The translations under genes were made by a program, and so were the position numbers. Source: Vibrio thalassae (lineage in GTDB: Bacteria; Pseudomonadota; Gammaproteobacteria; Enterobacterales; Vibrionaceae). Taken from it: a stretch of DNA of 64,000 nt. Where the stretch lies: contig NZ_OANU01000002.1 of assembly GCF_900089835.1 (NCBI RefSeq), positions 1 to 64,000 on the forward strand, written 5' to 3'. The notes under the pieces are model-generated. The model made no database searches, was not told where the DNA came from, and saw only the letters and a list, made by a program, of their open reading frames with translations. Positions 42,709-52,426 of this stretch are shown one piece after another (position 1 is the first letter of the stretch; each line of letters starts with the position of its first letter).

Positions 42709-42809
42709 TTCTTAATAGAATTATTAGCAATTAATCACAATATGCAACTGACTGCTATATTTGGATACGTTAACAATTATTACATCACGATTTAGTGTAA
42801 TCCTTACCA

Positions 42810-43754
42810 CTACAATCTATTTTCGTGCAGTGATGACAAGATGGCTTCATAAATGCTGTCTTTCAACCAGTGAATTTTTTCGTTCAGATGCGACTGTTTT
42901 TTCCAAATCATCGAAATATCGAAGTCGGCAACAGGAACCGGTGGTGGGGAGGCTGTCAGGTTGCTTTGAATGAGATTAATTTTAGCCATTTTTTCAGGAA
43001 CGATAGCAAACATCGCTCGACCAGTAACCAGTCGGCCTATGGTGAGAAAATTACGGGAAACAGCGGTGACCTCACGTTTTAGACCAATGGATTCCAAATG
43101 CTTATCTACATTACTGCTGAAATTACCTTCTGGGCTGACTAAACAATGTGGCAGAGAAGCAAACGTCTCCGTATCCAATTTATCGACTTTAACTAAGGCA
43201 CTATCGTAGATACATACATGCTTCTCAGTGTAGAGTTTTTGTGCGCGAAATTGTGGGTCTAAATCCGGGATGCTACCTATCAAAATATCTAGGTTTTCCT
43301 GCTCACTGACCGATCGATAATTGTGACGGTTAACATTAATAAAACTGATTTTGGCCTCAGGAGCTTGTGAAACAACAGCATCATAGATAGTGGGGGCAAA
43401 AATGAACTCCGCATAATCCGTTAGCCCTATCTTACAAATTCCTCGATAGTGCTTTGCGAGGAATTGCTCTGCCGGCAAAACGTTAAATTGTACTAGATTC
43501 AGTATTTGTTCAATCGTTGGATAGAGCTCCGATGCTCGCTCTGTTGGTACCATTTGATGATTTTTACGCTCAAACAAGCGATCATCACACAAGGTCCTCA
43601 ATTTCGATAAACTATGACTCATTGCCGATTGGCTTACAAAACATTTCTCGGCGGCCACCGATACACTTCGTGTTTGATAGAGATGGAAAAACACTATTAA
43701 CAGGTTTAGGTCAATGCGTTTCCAATCTATTTTCTCTCGTCCCATTTTATTCAT
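42810..43754 (-). CDS. LysR family transcriptional regulator
   Basis: A regulator of about 314 residues with the N-terminal LysR helix-turn-helix (IDLNLLIVFFHLYQTRSVSVAAEKCFVSQSAMSHSLSKLR in blocks) and a periplasmic-binding-like effector domain. The start is uncertain: ATG at 43754 or 43745, or a TTG at 43766; no strong ribosome binding site decides. It is divergent from chrA with 95 bp between and may control it; it could also act on the ABC/lacZ operon downstream on the same strand, though the operator evidence points to GalR for that. Effector unknown. Confidence 0.85.
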   Translation of the reverse strand: MNKMGREKIDWKRIDLNLLIVFFHLYQTRSVSVAAEKCFVSQSAMSHSLSKLRTLCDDRLFERKNHQMVPTERASELYPTIEQILNLVQFNVLPAEQFLAKHYRGICKIGLTDYAEFIFAPTIYDAVVSQAPEAKISFINVNRHNYRSVSEQENLDILIGSIPDLDPQFRAQKLYTEKHVCIYDSALVKVDKLDTETFASLPHCLVSPEGNFSSNVDKHLESIGLKREVTAVSRNFLTIGRLVTGRAMFAIVPEKMAKINLIQSNLTASPPPVPVADFDISMIWKKQSHLNEKIHWLKDSIYEAILSSLHENRL

Positions 43755-43849
43755 AGTACGTATCAAAACTATTAATTTGAATCATTATAGAACAATCAGT
43801 AGCATCAGAGTCAATCGAACTTGTCCTTTTCCGCATAATAGGTGCGCAG

Positions 43850-45061
43850 GTGTCCACATTAAGTAATGAATCTTCAAACAATCACTCAAACAGCAAAGAA
43901 TCGTTGTTTGTCATATTCAAGATATTTTTTGCGCTAGGTTGGGTGAGCTTTGGCGGTCCAGCCGCGCACATTGGCTACTTTCGCAATACCTTCGTTGCAA
44001 AACTGAATTGGCTAAGTGATGAAGAGTACGCGCAAATTGTTGCGTTGAGCCAATTTCTTCCTGGGCCAGGTTCGAGCCAAGTAGGTTTCGCGGTTGGCTA
44101 TCAGCGAGCTGGAATTGGTGGCGGCATGATGGCTTTTCTGGGTTTCACTCTCCCCTCTGTTATATTGATGCTGGCTCTTGCGATACTAAGTAGTCAACTC
44201 ACAGAGTCTCACTATTTCCAAAATGTGGTACACGGATTAAAACTGCTCGCGGTATTAGTTGTTGCTGATGCGACGTGGGGTATGTACAAGAATTTTTGCC
44301 GCTCCAAACTTACGGTGTCTATTTGTATTGCAACGGCAATAGCACTGTTGCTGTTGCAAAATATTACCGCTCAAATTGTGGTTTTGCTGGTTGCCGCTTT
44401 ATTAGGTATGCGCTATCTAGCGACCACTGATTCCCCCCGCCCCTCTAGCAAGCTGTCATTGTCAGTCTTACCTATCGCCTGTTTTGTTGCGCTACTTGTC
44501 GTCTTACCATTTATCGGTCAATGGTCACCATCAATCGCACTCTTCTCTGATTTTTACCAAGCTGGCAGCCTAGTATTTGGTGGAGGGCACGTAGTGCTTC
44601 CATTGCTGCAAAACATCGTTGGTGACCAACTGACCCAAGACAGTTTCTTGACTGGTTATGCGGCTGCGCAAGCTGTTCCTGGCCCGATGTTCACCTTTGC
44701 CACCTATATCGGCTATGAGCTTATGCCTTCCTCTCCTATTTGGGGGGCGATCGTAGCCACACTCGGTGTGTTTATGCCTGGCTTTTTATTACTTGTTGGT
44801 GTTTTAAAAAACTGGCAACAGCTCGCCAAAATACCAGCGGTGTCTGGTGCTTTAGTGGGCGTAAACGCGGCCGTGGTAGGTCTGCTGCTCTCCGCTCTTT
44901 ATCAGCCTGTTTTTACCAGTGCGATATTTAGTGCACACGATCTTGCTTGGGTACTTTTAGGGGCACTGCTAATGAAACCGTTTAAATTGCCTATTGTTTG
45001 GATGGTGGTGTTCTTCGCATTAGCAGGCTTATTGAGTCCAGCACTCGTAAGTTTAATCTAA
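43850..45061 (+). CDS. chrA: Chromate transporter family protein (ChrA)
   Basis: A 403-residue two-domain CHR family membrane protein. Each half carries the family motif: FFALGWVSFGGPAAHIGYF near residues 26-44 with PGPGSSQVGFAVGYQ near 71-85, and in the second half FYQAGSLVFGGGHVVLPLL with AVPGPMFTFATYIG. ChrA proteins export chromate; natural substrates in Vibrio are not established. The start codon is GTG at 43850, preceded by AGGTG; no better ATG is in frame before the first helix. Confidence 0.87.
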   Translation: MSTLSNESSNNHSNSKESLFVIFKIFFALGWVSFGGPAAHIGYFRNTFVAKLNWLSDEEYAQIVALSQFLPGPGSSQVGFAVGYQRAGIGGGMMAFLGFTLPSVILMLALAILSSQLTESHYFQNVVHGLKLLAVLVVADATWGMYKNFCRSKLTVSICIATAIALLLLQNITAQIVVLLVAALLGMRYLATTDSPRPSSKLSLSVLPIACFVALLVVLPFIGQWSPSIALFSDFYQAGSLVFGGGHVVLPLLQNIVGDQLTQDSFLTGYAAAQAVPGPMFTFATYIGYELMPSSPIWGAIVATLGVFMPGFLLLVGVLKNWQQLAKIPAVSGALVGVNAAVVGLLLSALYQPVFTSAIFSAHDLAWVLLGALLMKPFKLPIVWMVVFFALAGLLSPALVSLI

Positions 45062-45232
45062 ATCAATTATCAATCCGATTTTGGGTGATTTTCCTCGTCA
45101 GAATCACAGCTTAGTCATACACTAATTATTGAGGGGAATTCCCCTTAATATAGTTTCAAAGCAATAAAAGGGCTTTATATCGACGGACAGTGATTAGGCA
45201 GCGGCACGCCTACACAGATTAGGGGGTGAGTT

Positions 45233-46366
45233 ATGAGAAAGGAAAGCTCTAACATGAGCCATCGTCGGAATCTAAGCCGAGGTTCGATTAACGATGAACT
45301 AAAGCGTGCGCACCATGCGATTAGTCCCCACGCTCCCGAAATCGTCAGAATCTCAGTGTCTCTTTTTGACGCTCAGCACGTCAGATTGAATACGTTTGCC
45401 CACAGCACATTGGAAGGTGAGCCATTAGTTCGCTATAGTGCGCCTATTAATGCTCACTCTACGCTTGGACAGCTAGCCTGTAGACACAAACATCGTGTTA
45501 TCAATGATATTCCATCCACTCTAACTGAGACATCTCAGCATTCACGCTGGTTGCTTAAACAACCTTACTCCGCCTCATTAACACTGCCAGTCCTCAATGA
45601 TGGCCACTTTACCGGTTTGCTATTCCTAGACGCTAATAAGCCGCATTTTTTCGATAATACAACGGTCGATCAGTTAACGTCATACACTAGCAACCTTGCT
45701 AACGCCATCAATGAACAGCGTCACTATATTGATGCGATGACAGATATGGGGTACACCGTTCGCAGTACAAACTTTGATCACCTAGATGAAAGCCTCGATC
45801 ATGCTTATCGAGTCGGTCAGTACGCAAGACTAATCGCTCAGCATGTGGCTGATTTGTATGAACTCGATGATGAGACGATTGACCATATTGTGCATTCTGC
45901 TGAATTGCACGACATTGGTAAGTACTCTTCGCTTAGTTCAAGACAAAGTTCTCCATGGCAAGAAACTTGGCATAGTAATGTCGTGATGCAAGGGCAAATT
46001 CAGCAAGGCTTAAACCTCGTCAACCAACTAGCGAAACAGATACATGAAAAGCAACATGCTTGTATGTCGTTGCTGCAAGATATTATCCGATATCATCACG
46101 AATATTTAGACGGTTCTGGTGCACCAAATGGACTGAGCCACGCAGAAATTCCAATTGCGGCTCGTATTGTTACCGTTGCTAACATTTTTGATGCGCTCAC
46201 CAGTCATCGCTATTACAGTGAATCTTGGTCTTTGATCCATGCCTTGTTAGAGCTAGAAAAGATGGTGGCATTAGGCAAAATTGATAGTAATTGTGTGCAC
46301 GCTTTGCGCTGCCAGCAAGACGCCATCAAGCTTATCATGTATTCCACCCATGTTCCTTGGCAGTAA
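45233..46366 (+). CDS. GAF-like plus HD-GYP-type domain protein with altered GYP motif
   Basis: A 377-residue cytoplasmic protein. Residues ~25-165 look like a GAF sensory domain (ASLTLPVLNDGHFTGLLFLDA). Residues ~180-350 are an HD-GYP-type domain with the HD pair at His226-Asp227 (AELHDIGK) and HHE at 288-290, but the signature is HHEYLDGSGAP, with Ala where the family has Tyr in GYP. It may therefore be a weak or inactive cyclic-di-GMP phosphodiesterase, or one with altered partner binding. I recall V. cholerae VC2340 at the same place in this neighbourhood. GGGGGTGAG lies before the ATG. Confidence 0.82.
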   Translation: MRKESSNMSHRRNLSRGSINDELKRAHHAISPHAPEIVRISVSLFDAQHVRLNTFAHSTLEGEPLVRYSAPINAHSTLGQLACRHKHRVINDIPSTLTETSQHSRWLLKQPYSASLTLPVLNDGHFTGLLFLDANKPHFFDNTTVDQLTSYTSNLANAINEQRHYIDAMTDMGYTVRSTNFDHLDESLDHAYRVGQYARLIAQHVADLYELDDETIDHIVHSAELHDIGKYSSLSSRQSSPWQETWHSNVVMQGQIQQGLNLVNQLAKQIHEKQHACMSLLQDIIRYHHEYLDGSGAPNGLSHAEIPIAARIVTVANIFDALTSHRYYSESWSLIHALLELEKMVALGKIDSNCVHALRCQQDAIKLIMYSTHVPWQ

Positions 46367-46401
46367 AAAAAGGCATCACTCGATCCGATAGTCTTTTGCG
46401 A

Positions 46402-46445
46402 CTCAAGCGCATCGTTGGAGTAAAAACTCCAATAATGTGCTTGAG
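46402..46445. repeat. 44-nt near-perfect hairpin
   Basis: CTCAAGCGCATCGTTGGAGT (46402-46421) pairs with its near reverse complement at 46426-46445 across an AAAA loop: 20 bp with two G-U pairs and one mismatch. No T-tract follows, so it is not an ordinary terminator. A smaller hairpin ACCGC / GCGGT lies about 20 bases further on. Confidence 0.65.
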
Positions 46446-46496
46446 ACCACAATAATCCACCGCTAGCATCTTGCGGTAGACATCCATTGTGACTAG

Positions 46497-46531
46497 TATT
46501 GTAATGTTAACAACATATTAACATTACAATA
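46497..46531. promoter_or_regulatory. Perfect 14-bp inverted repeat, probable operator
   Basis: TATTGTAATGTTAA (46497-46510) and TTAACATTACAATA (46518-46531) are exact reverse complements with a 7-base spacer. It is centred 57 bp upstream of the acyl-CoA synthetase start, in the promoter zone. Size and symmetry suit a TetR- or similar dimer-type repressor site. Confidence 0.7.
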
Positions 46532-46570
46532 ACTATAAATTATCGTTCTATACGAAAACGGAGTTCAGGA

Positions 46571-48256
46571 ATGATACTGCCTAATGAAAGCACTCTCTCG
46601 AGTTGTACCCTACCGCCGCCCAACGAGATGATACTAAAGTGGGCGCAAGAAAGACCGAATGAAGTTTACTTAAAACAAATTATCAATCGTGAGTTTGTCG
46701 AATACACCTATGCAGATGTCGCAGACAAAGCCTTACGCCTAGTTTCTGCGCTGCGTGGTCTTGGTATTCAGCCAGGTGAAAAGGTCGCACTTATTTCAAA
46801 AAACTGCGCCGAGTGGTTTATTTGTGATTTAGCAATGATGCTGGGTGATTACATCAGTGTACCTATTTTTCCGACTGCAGGAGCCGACACCATTGAGTAC
46901 TGCTTGACTCATAGTGAAAGTAAGGCGTTGATTGCAGGGAAACTTGATGATCCTAAAGCAACCAGTTCAGTTATCGAGTCTTTAAGCGACTTAATCACAA
47001 TCTCGCTCCCGTATGATACCGCACCTGATTGCCAGCACACCTTCAATCAATTAGTGGCTAACAATAAACCAAGTGAAGAGCGACCGGTACATTATGATGA
47101 CAAACTTATGTCCTTGGTTTATACCTCTGGTACCTCTGGGTTGCCAAAAGGAGCAATGTTGACCTACGGCGCATTTAGCTGGTCGGTACAAAGGTTAATT
47201 GACCACATTGGTATTGAGCCTAACGACCGTCTGTTCTCATATTTACCACTGGCTCACATTACTGAGCGAGTATACATCTTTGGCTCGTCAGTGATGGGTG
47301 GTGTACAAACAGCCTTCCCAGAATCTTTAGATACCTTCATTGAAGATGTGAAGATGCAGCGTCCCACACTGTTTATTTCAGTGCCTCGATTATGGACACT
47401 GTTCCAGCAGCGTATTCAAGATAAACTGCCACAAAAGAAGCTCAATATTCTCCTCAAGATACCGTTCGTCAATTCGTTAATTAAGAAAAAATTGGCTGAT
47501 GGCTTGGGCCTTGACCAAGCACGGGTTCTTGGTTGTGGTTCAGCACCGGTACCACCTGCTTTACTAGATTGGTATCACAGTGTTGGGCTGAACATCACCG
47601 AAGCTTGGGGCATGACAGAATCATTCGCTTACAGCACCATTAACTACCCATTCAGAGCCGATAAAATAGGTACGGTGGGGAATGCAGGTCCAGGTATCGA
47701 GCTGATGATTGCTGATGATGACGAAATTATGGTTCGAGGCCAAGGTCTGTTCTCTGGCTACTACAAAAATGATATTGCAACGCAAGAAGCATTTGATAGT
47801 GAAGGTTGGCTGCATACTGGAGACATCGGTGCTATTGATAGCGAGGGCTATCTCACCATTCAAGGCCGCAAAAAAGATACATTCAAAACGGCGAAAGGTA
47901 AGTTTGTTGCCCCAGTACCGATTGAGAAAAAGTTAGCGGAATACAGCCGAGTCGAGATGATGTGCTTGATTGGTTTAGGTTTGCCTGCGCCTATACTTCT
48001 TGTTGTACCTCACGACTTCCCTAACTTTGACAAGGCTCGCTATGAGCGTACCGCCGAACGTGTCGTTAAGCGTATGAACCAAGAGCTTGAGTCTCATGAG
48101 CAAATCAAAGGTGTGCTTATGGTTAAAGACCCGTGGAGTATTGAGAATGGCTTGCTAACACCAACACTGAAAATCAAACGCCACTTGCTTGAGCAGAAGT
48201 ACCATGAAGTTGGTCATAGCTGGCCTAAAGACAAACTCGTCGTTTGGGAACAATAA
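46571..48256 (+). CDS. AMP-binding long-chain acyl-CoA synthetase-like protein
   Basis: A 561-residue adenylate-forming enzyme. It has the P-loop VYTSGTSGLPKGAML near residues 182-196, the core LTEAWGMTE-type motif NITEAWGMTESFAYS near 340-354, GWLHTGDIGAIDSEGYL near 415-431 and the catalytic-lysine hinge region GRKKDTFKTAKGKFVAP. These place it with FadD15/ACSL-type long-chain acyl-CoA synthetases, probably activating a fatty acid or other carboxylate. It is distinct from FadD. GGAG lies before the ATG. Next to fusA2, as in V. cholerae VC2341 (from memory). Confidence 0.85.
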   Translation: MILPNESTLSSCTLPPPNEMILKWAQERPNEVYLKQIINREFVEYTYADVADKALRLVSALRGLGIQPGEKVALISKNCAEWFICDLAMMLGDYISVPIFPTAGADTIEYCLTHSESKALIAGKLDDPKATSSVIESLSDLITISLPYDTAPDCQHTFNQLVANNKPSEERPVHYDDKLMSLVYTSGTSGLPKGAMLTYGAFSWSVQRLIDHIGIEPNDRLFSYLPLAHITERVYIFGSSVMGGVQTAFPESLDTFIEDVKMQRPTLFISVPRLWTLFQQRIQDKLPQKKLNILLKIPFVNSLIKKKLADGLGLDQARVLGCGSAPVPPALLDWYHSVGLNITEAWGMTESFAYSTINYPFRADKIGTVGNAGPGIELMIADDDEIMVRGQGLFSGYYKNDIATQEAFDSEGWLHTGDIGAIDSEGYLTIQGRKKDTFKTAKGKFVAPVPIEKKLAEYSRVEMMCLIGLGLPAPILLVVPHDFPNFDKARYERTAERVVKRMNQELESHEQIKGVLMVKDPWSIENGLLTPTLKIKRHLLEQKYHEVGHSWPKDKLVVWEQ

Positions 48257-48275
48257 CCCCATTGCGTATTAGATA

Positions 48276-48298
48276 AAGGCGACGACAGTCGCTTTTTT
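48276..48298 (+). terminator. Terminator after the acyl-CoA synthetase gene
   Basis: GCGAC (48279-48283) / GTCGC (48288-48292) with six T following. Confidence 0.75.
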
Positions 48299-48360
48299 AT
48301 TGGTATTACCAAAATGACCTTTGAAGTTCTCGCTTGGCATCGATAGGCGCTGATCAAGGC

Positions 48361-48392
48361 AATAAAAAACCCGCCATAAGGCGGGTTTTATC
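48361..48392 (-). terminator. Terminator of fusA2
   Basis: AACCCGCC (48368-48375) / GGCGGGTT (48380-48387), loop ATAA, U-run on the minus strand. Confidence 0.88.
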
Positions 48393-48411
48393 AGTCAAAG
48401 GAAAAGACGAA

Positions 48412-50493
48412 TTACTTCTTCTCTTCTTTTGCTTTAGCAATAACTTCTTCAGCAACGTTTGCAGGACAAGCGCTGTAGTGTGAGAACTCCATAGAGAACT
48501 GACCACGACCAGAAGTGATTGTACGTAGGTGACCGATGTAGCCGAACATCTCAGATAGAGGAACGTCAGCTTTAATACGAACACCAGTAGCACCAGCTTG
48601 TTGGTCTTTGATCATACCACGACGACGGTTAAGGTCACCGATTACATCACCAACGTTGTCTTCTGGAGAGAACACGTCAACGTGCATGATTGGCTCTAGA
48701 AGTTGAGCACCAGCTTTTGGCATAGATTGACGGAATGCACCTTTCGCTGCGATTTCGAATGCGATTGCAGACGAGTCAACTGCGTGGAAACCACCGTCGT
48801 ATAGTTCGACTTCAACGTCTAGCGTTGGGAAGCCAGCTAGAACACCAGTTTCCATCATAGATGCGAAACCTTTCTCAACTGCAGGCCAGAATTCTTTAGG
48901 TACGTTACCACCAACAACTGTTGAAGAGAACGTGAAGCCAGAGTTTGGCTCACCTGGTTTGATACGGTAGTCAATCTTACCGAACTGACCAGAACCACCA
49001 GACTGTTTCTTGTGCGTGTAGCTATCTTCAACTGCTTGAGTGATAGTTTCACGGTAAGCAACCTGTGGTTGACCTACTTCAAGCTCAACGCCGTAAGTAC
49101 GCTTCAGGATGTCTACTTTGATGTCTAGGTGAAGTTCACCCATACCTTTCAGGATAGTTTCACCTGAATCTTCGTCAGTCTCAACCTGGAATGATGGATC
49201 TTCTGCAACCATCTTACCGATCGCGATACCCATTTTCTCTGTAGAACCTTTGTCCTTAGGAGAAACAGCAATAGAGATTACTGGTTCAGGGAAGATCATT
49301 GGCTCAAGAGTACACTCGTGCTTAGGATCACATAGAGTGTGACCAGTTTGAACGTTCTTCATACCAACAACAGCGATGATGTCACCAGCTTGTGCAGTAG
49401 TTAGTTCGTTACGCTCATCTGCTTGCATCTCAACCATACGGCCGATACGCTCAGTTTTACCAGTTGCAGAGTTAAGGATTGTGTCACCCTTGTTCATTAC
49501 ACCTGAGTAGATACGGATAAACGTTAGAGCACCGAAACGGTCGTCCATGATCTTAAATGCTAGAGCACGTAGTGGCTCATCAGCAGATACAGTTGCAACT
49601 TCGCCAGTTGGTTCACCAGTTTCTGGATCAGTTAGAGGCTGAGGATCTACTTCAGTTGGAGCTGGTAGATAGTCAACAACTGCGTCAAGAACTAGCTGAA
49701 CACCCTTGTTCTTAAATGCAGAACCACAGAATGTTGGGAAGAATGCTAGGTCACGAGTACCTTTACGGATACAACGTTTGATGTCGTCGATTGAAGGCTC
49801 TTCACCTTCCATGTACGCTTCCATTAGGTCATCGTCTTGCTCAACTGCAGTTTCGATAAGCTCTTCACGGTACTGTTCAACTTCGTCAACCATGTCAGCT
49901 GGAACGTCTTGAATTTCGTAGTTTTCTGGAAGACCAGAGTCATCCCACACGTATGCTTTACGGCTTAGTAGGTCAACAACACCTACGAACTCTTCTTCAC
50001 GACCGATTGGAAGAACCATTACTAGTGGGTTAGCAGCTAGTACGTTCTTAACTTGGTCAACTACGTTGAAGAAGTCTGCACCCATACGGTCTAGTTTGTT
50101 AACGAAGATGATACGAGATACTTCTGATTCGTTAGCATAGCGCCAGTTAGTTTCTGACTGAGGCTCAACACCACCAGAACCACAGAATACACCGATACCA
50201 CCGTCTAGTACTTTCAGAGAACGATATACTTCAACTGTAAAGTCAACGTGTCCAGGAGTATCGATAACGTTTAGACGGTGATCGTTCCAGAAACAGCTAA
50301 CTGCCGCTGATTGGATAGTAATACCACGCTCAGCTTCCTGTTCCATGAAGTCAGTAGTTGATTCACCATCATGAACTTCACCAGTCTTATGGATTTGGCC
50401 AGTCAGTTTTAGGATACGCTCAGTTGTTGTGGTTTTACCCGCATCAACGTGCGCGAAAATACCAATATTTCTGTATTTTGATAAATCAGTCAT
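48412..50493 (-). CDS. fusA2: Elongation factor G paralogue (EF-G2)
   Basis: A 693-residue translational GTPase. G1 [15 protein letters not shown] near residues 14-28, G3 [14 protein letters not shown] near 77-90, and G4 [11 protein letters not shown] near 131-141 are all present, with domains II-V complete ([16 protein letters not shown] in domain IV). It is not in an rpsL-rpsG-tuf operon, and the G-domain segment [22 protein letters not shown] differs from the usual main EF-G sequence, so I take it as the second EF-G found in Vibrio. The second factor may act mainly in ribosome recycling or under stress, as proposed for EF-G2 proteins. Single gene with its own terminator. Confidence 0.9.
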   Translation of the reverse strand: MTDLSKYRNIGIFAHVDAGKTTTTERILKLTGQIHKTGEVHDGESTTDFMEQEAERGITIQSAAVSCFWNDHRLNVIDTPGHVDFTVEVYRSLKVLDGGIGVFCGSGGVEPQSETNWRYANESEVSRIIFVNKLDRMGADFFNVVDQVKNVLAANPLVMVLPIGREEEFVGVVDLLSRKAYVWDDSGLPENYEIQDVPADMVDEVEQYREELIETAVEQDDDLMEAYMEGEEPSIDDIKRCIRKGTRDLAFFPTFCGSAFKNKGVQLVLDAVVDYLPAPTEVDPQPLTDPETGEPTGEVATVSADEPLRALAFKIMDDRFGALTFIRIYSGVMNKGDTILNSATGKTERIGRMVEMQADERNELTTAQAGDIIAVVGMKNVQTGHTLCDPKHECTLEPMIFPEPVISIAVSPKDKGSTEKMGIAIGKMVAEDPSFQVETDEDSGETILKGMGELHLDIKVDILKRTYGVELEVGQPQVAYRETITQAVEDSYTHKKQSGGSGQFGKIDYRIKPGEPNSGFTFSSTVVGGNVPKEFWPAVEKGFASMMETGVLAGFPTLDVEVELYDGGFHAVDSSAIAFEIAAKGAFRQSMPKAGAQLLEPIMHVDVFSPEDNVGDVIGDLNRRRGMIKDQQAGATGVRIKADVPLSEMFGYIGHLRTITSGRGQFSMEFSHYSACPANVAEEVIAKAKEEKK

Positions 50494-50710
50494 CGTTTTA
50501 CTCTGTTAATAGGATATAAAATGCGCGCAGAGTATATCACAATCTGTCAAGACGGATAGCTTTGCGTGCATTCGTATTAAAAAAAAGTTATGCCTTCTCG
50601 GCGTACTCGGGTATCAAATAGAGCTAAAACGCCTCTAAACGCTTGTTACACCTAGCTTCATCCGTGTTGGCGGCTGTTGTTAGTTCGCAGTTAATTTTAG
50701 CTGCTCTTCG

Positions 50711-50739
50711 TGATTTTTCGATGTTATTTTGAAAAATCA
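50711..50739. repeat. Inverted repeat between fusA2 and radA
   Basis: TGATTTTTC (50711-50719) and GAAAAATCA (50731-50739), exact, spacer 11. It lies after radA and 218 bp before fusA2. No gene was found in the 293-bp gap. Confidence 0.5.
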
Positions 50740-50786
50740 TACATTTTGTTGGCGATATTCTACCTAATTTTTCGCAAAAACCATCA

Positions 50787-52166
50787 TTAAAGTTCATCGA
50801 AAGCAGAAATCGCTTCGGATAGCTTCTTGACGCCGTGAATTTGCATCCCTTCAATACCACCTTTTGGCATGTTTGCAGCGGGAACAATCGCTTTTTTAAA
50901 ACCGTGCTTAAACGCTTCCATTAACCGCTCCTGTCCGCTCGGAACAGGGCGAATTTCACCAGCTAGACCCACCTCACCAAACACCACCACATCTTTAGGT
51001 AATGGACGATCTCTAAAGCTGGACAGTAGTGCCATGACCAACGCAAGATCAGCACTGGTCTCTGTTACTTTGACCCCACCAACCACGTTTACAAACACGT
51101 CTTGATCAGCCATTTGTAATCCGCCGTGTTTATGTAGCACCGCTAACAGCAAAGACAAACGGTTTTGTTCAAGACCGACGGCAACACGGCGTGGGTTCGC
51201 TAGTTGACTGTAATCGACCAATGCCTGAATTTCGACCAATAATGGACGCGTCCCTTCCCACACCACCATCACAGAACTGCCCGAGGTTTCTTCTTCTCCA
51301 CGAGAAAGGAAAATCGCAGAAGGATTACTGACTTCCTTCAATCCTTGCCCTGTCATAGCAAACACACCAAGCTCATTGACCGCACCAAAACGGTTTTTGT
51401 GGCTACGCAGAGTTCTAAATCGGCTATCCGTCCCACCATCGAGTAACACAGAGCAATCAATAATGTGCTCTAACACTTTAGGTCCAGCCAATGTACCATC
51501 TTTGGTCACGTGACCAACGATAAAGATTGCAACGTTGTTCTGCTTGGCATATCGGGTGAGAGCCGTGGCTGATTCTCGTACCTGAGCAACACTACCTGGC
51601 GACGACTGAACATCGGCCACATGCATCACTTGAATCGAGTCAATGACCATGAGTTTTGGTCGCTCTTTCTCAGCGACTTGGCAAATGCGATCGACGTTGG
51701 TTTCAGATAGCATCTTTAAGTGCTCTTTAGGCAACCCCAAACGAGACGCGCGCATGGCGACTTGCTGCAAGGACTCTTCACCAGTGACATAAAGCGTTGG
51801 CATTTGCGATGATAACCAGCACATTGCCTGTAAAAGCAATGTCGACTTACCTGCCCCAGGGTTGCCACCAATAAGAATAGCGGCACCAGGAACCACACCA
51901 CCACCAAGAACACGGTCTAACTCTTTAAAGCCACTGGTAAAACGAGGCACCTCTTGCAAATCAATCTCAGACAGAGTTTGCACAGTAGACTCCGTCGAAC
52001 TCCCAGCGTACCCCGTCAACCGTTCATTACGCGCGACTTGAGGCGATGCGGCTAAGCGCACTTCGCTGATGGTATTCCAACTTCCACAGGCGTTACATTG
52101 CCCCTGCCAGCGTGGGAAATCTGCACCACAGTCATTACATACATAAGCTCTTTTCGCTTTTGCCAT
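50787..52166 (-). CDS. radA: DNA repair protein RadA
   Basis: A RecA-like branch-migration ATPase for recombination. The 459-residue protein has the N-terminal zinc finger CNDCGADFPRWQGQCNACG at residues 9-27, Walker A GGNPGAGKSTLL near 99-110, the RadA-specific KNRFG motif in SHKNRFGAVNELGVF near 258-272, and a C-terminal Lon-like domain (VNVVGGVKVTETSADLALVMALLSS). Length normal. Divergent from plzD. Confidence 0.96.
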   Translation of the reverse strand: MAKAKRAYVCNDCGADFPRWQGQCNACGSWNTISEVRLAASPQVARNERLTGYAGSSTESTVQTLSEIDLQEVPRFTSGFKELDRVLGGGVVPGAAILIGGNPGAGKSTLLLQAMCWLSSQMPTLYVTGEESLQQVAMRASRLGLPKEHLKMLSETNVDRICQVAEKERPKLMVIDSIQVMHVADVQSSPGSVAQVRESATALTRYAKQNNVAIFIVGHVTKDGTLAGPKVLEHIIDCSVLLDGGTDSRFRTLRSHKNRFGAVNELGVFAMTGQGLKEVSNPSAIFLSRGEEETSGSSVMVVWEGTRPLLVEIQALVDYSQLANPRRVAVGLEQNRLSLLLAVLHKHGGLQMADQDVFVNVVGGVKVTETSADLALVMALLSSFRDRPLPKDVVVFGEVGLAGEIRPVPSGQERLMEAFKHGFKKAIVPAANMPKGGIEGMQIHGVKKLSEAISAFDEL

Positions 52167-52426
52167 TTTTCACTCAACCCGTCACGATAAATACTCAACC
52201 AAATGCAATCCATTGCACTTTTTATTGAGAAATGTATTAATTTTCGAAAGTGTTCGACGATAATTTGTCAAGAATCGACAGAAATCTAAAAATAGACCCT
52301 AGAATTACCTTATATTTATCAGTAGATAATATTAAGATTTTCGGCATGGTAGCCGATATAACAGTTTCACGCTGTACTATTTCTTGATGACACTCATCAT
52401 CTTTAAGGGACACTTTAACAAAACTC

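Noticed and set aside
50624..50887. Minus-strand 87-codon ORF after radA
   Set aside because: It overlaps the 3' end of radA in another frame and its product has no globular pattern, only mixed basic and cysteine residues. No ribosome binding site is visible.
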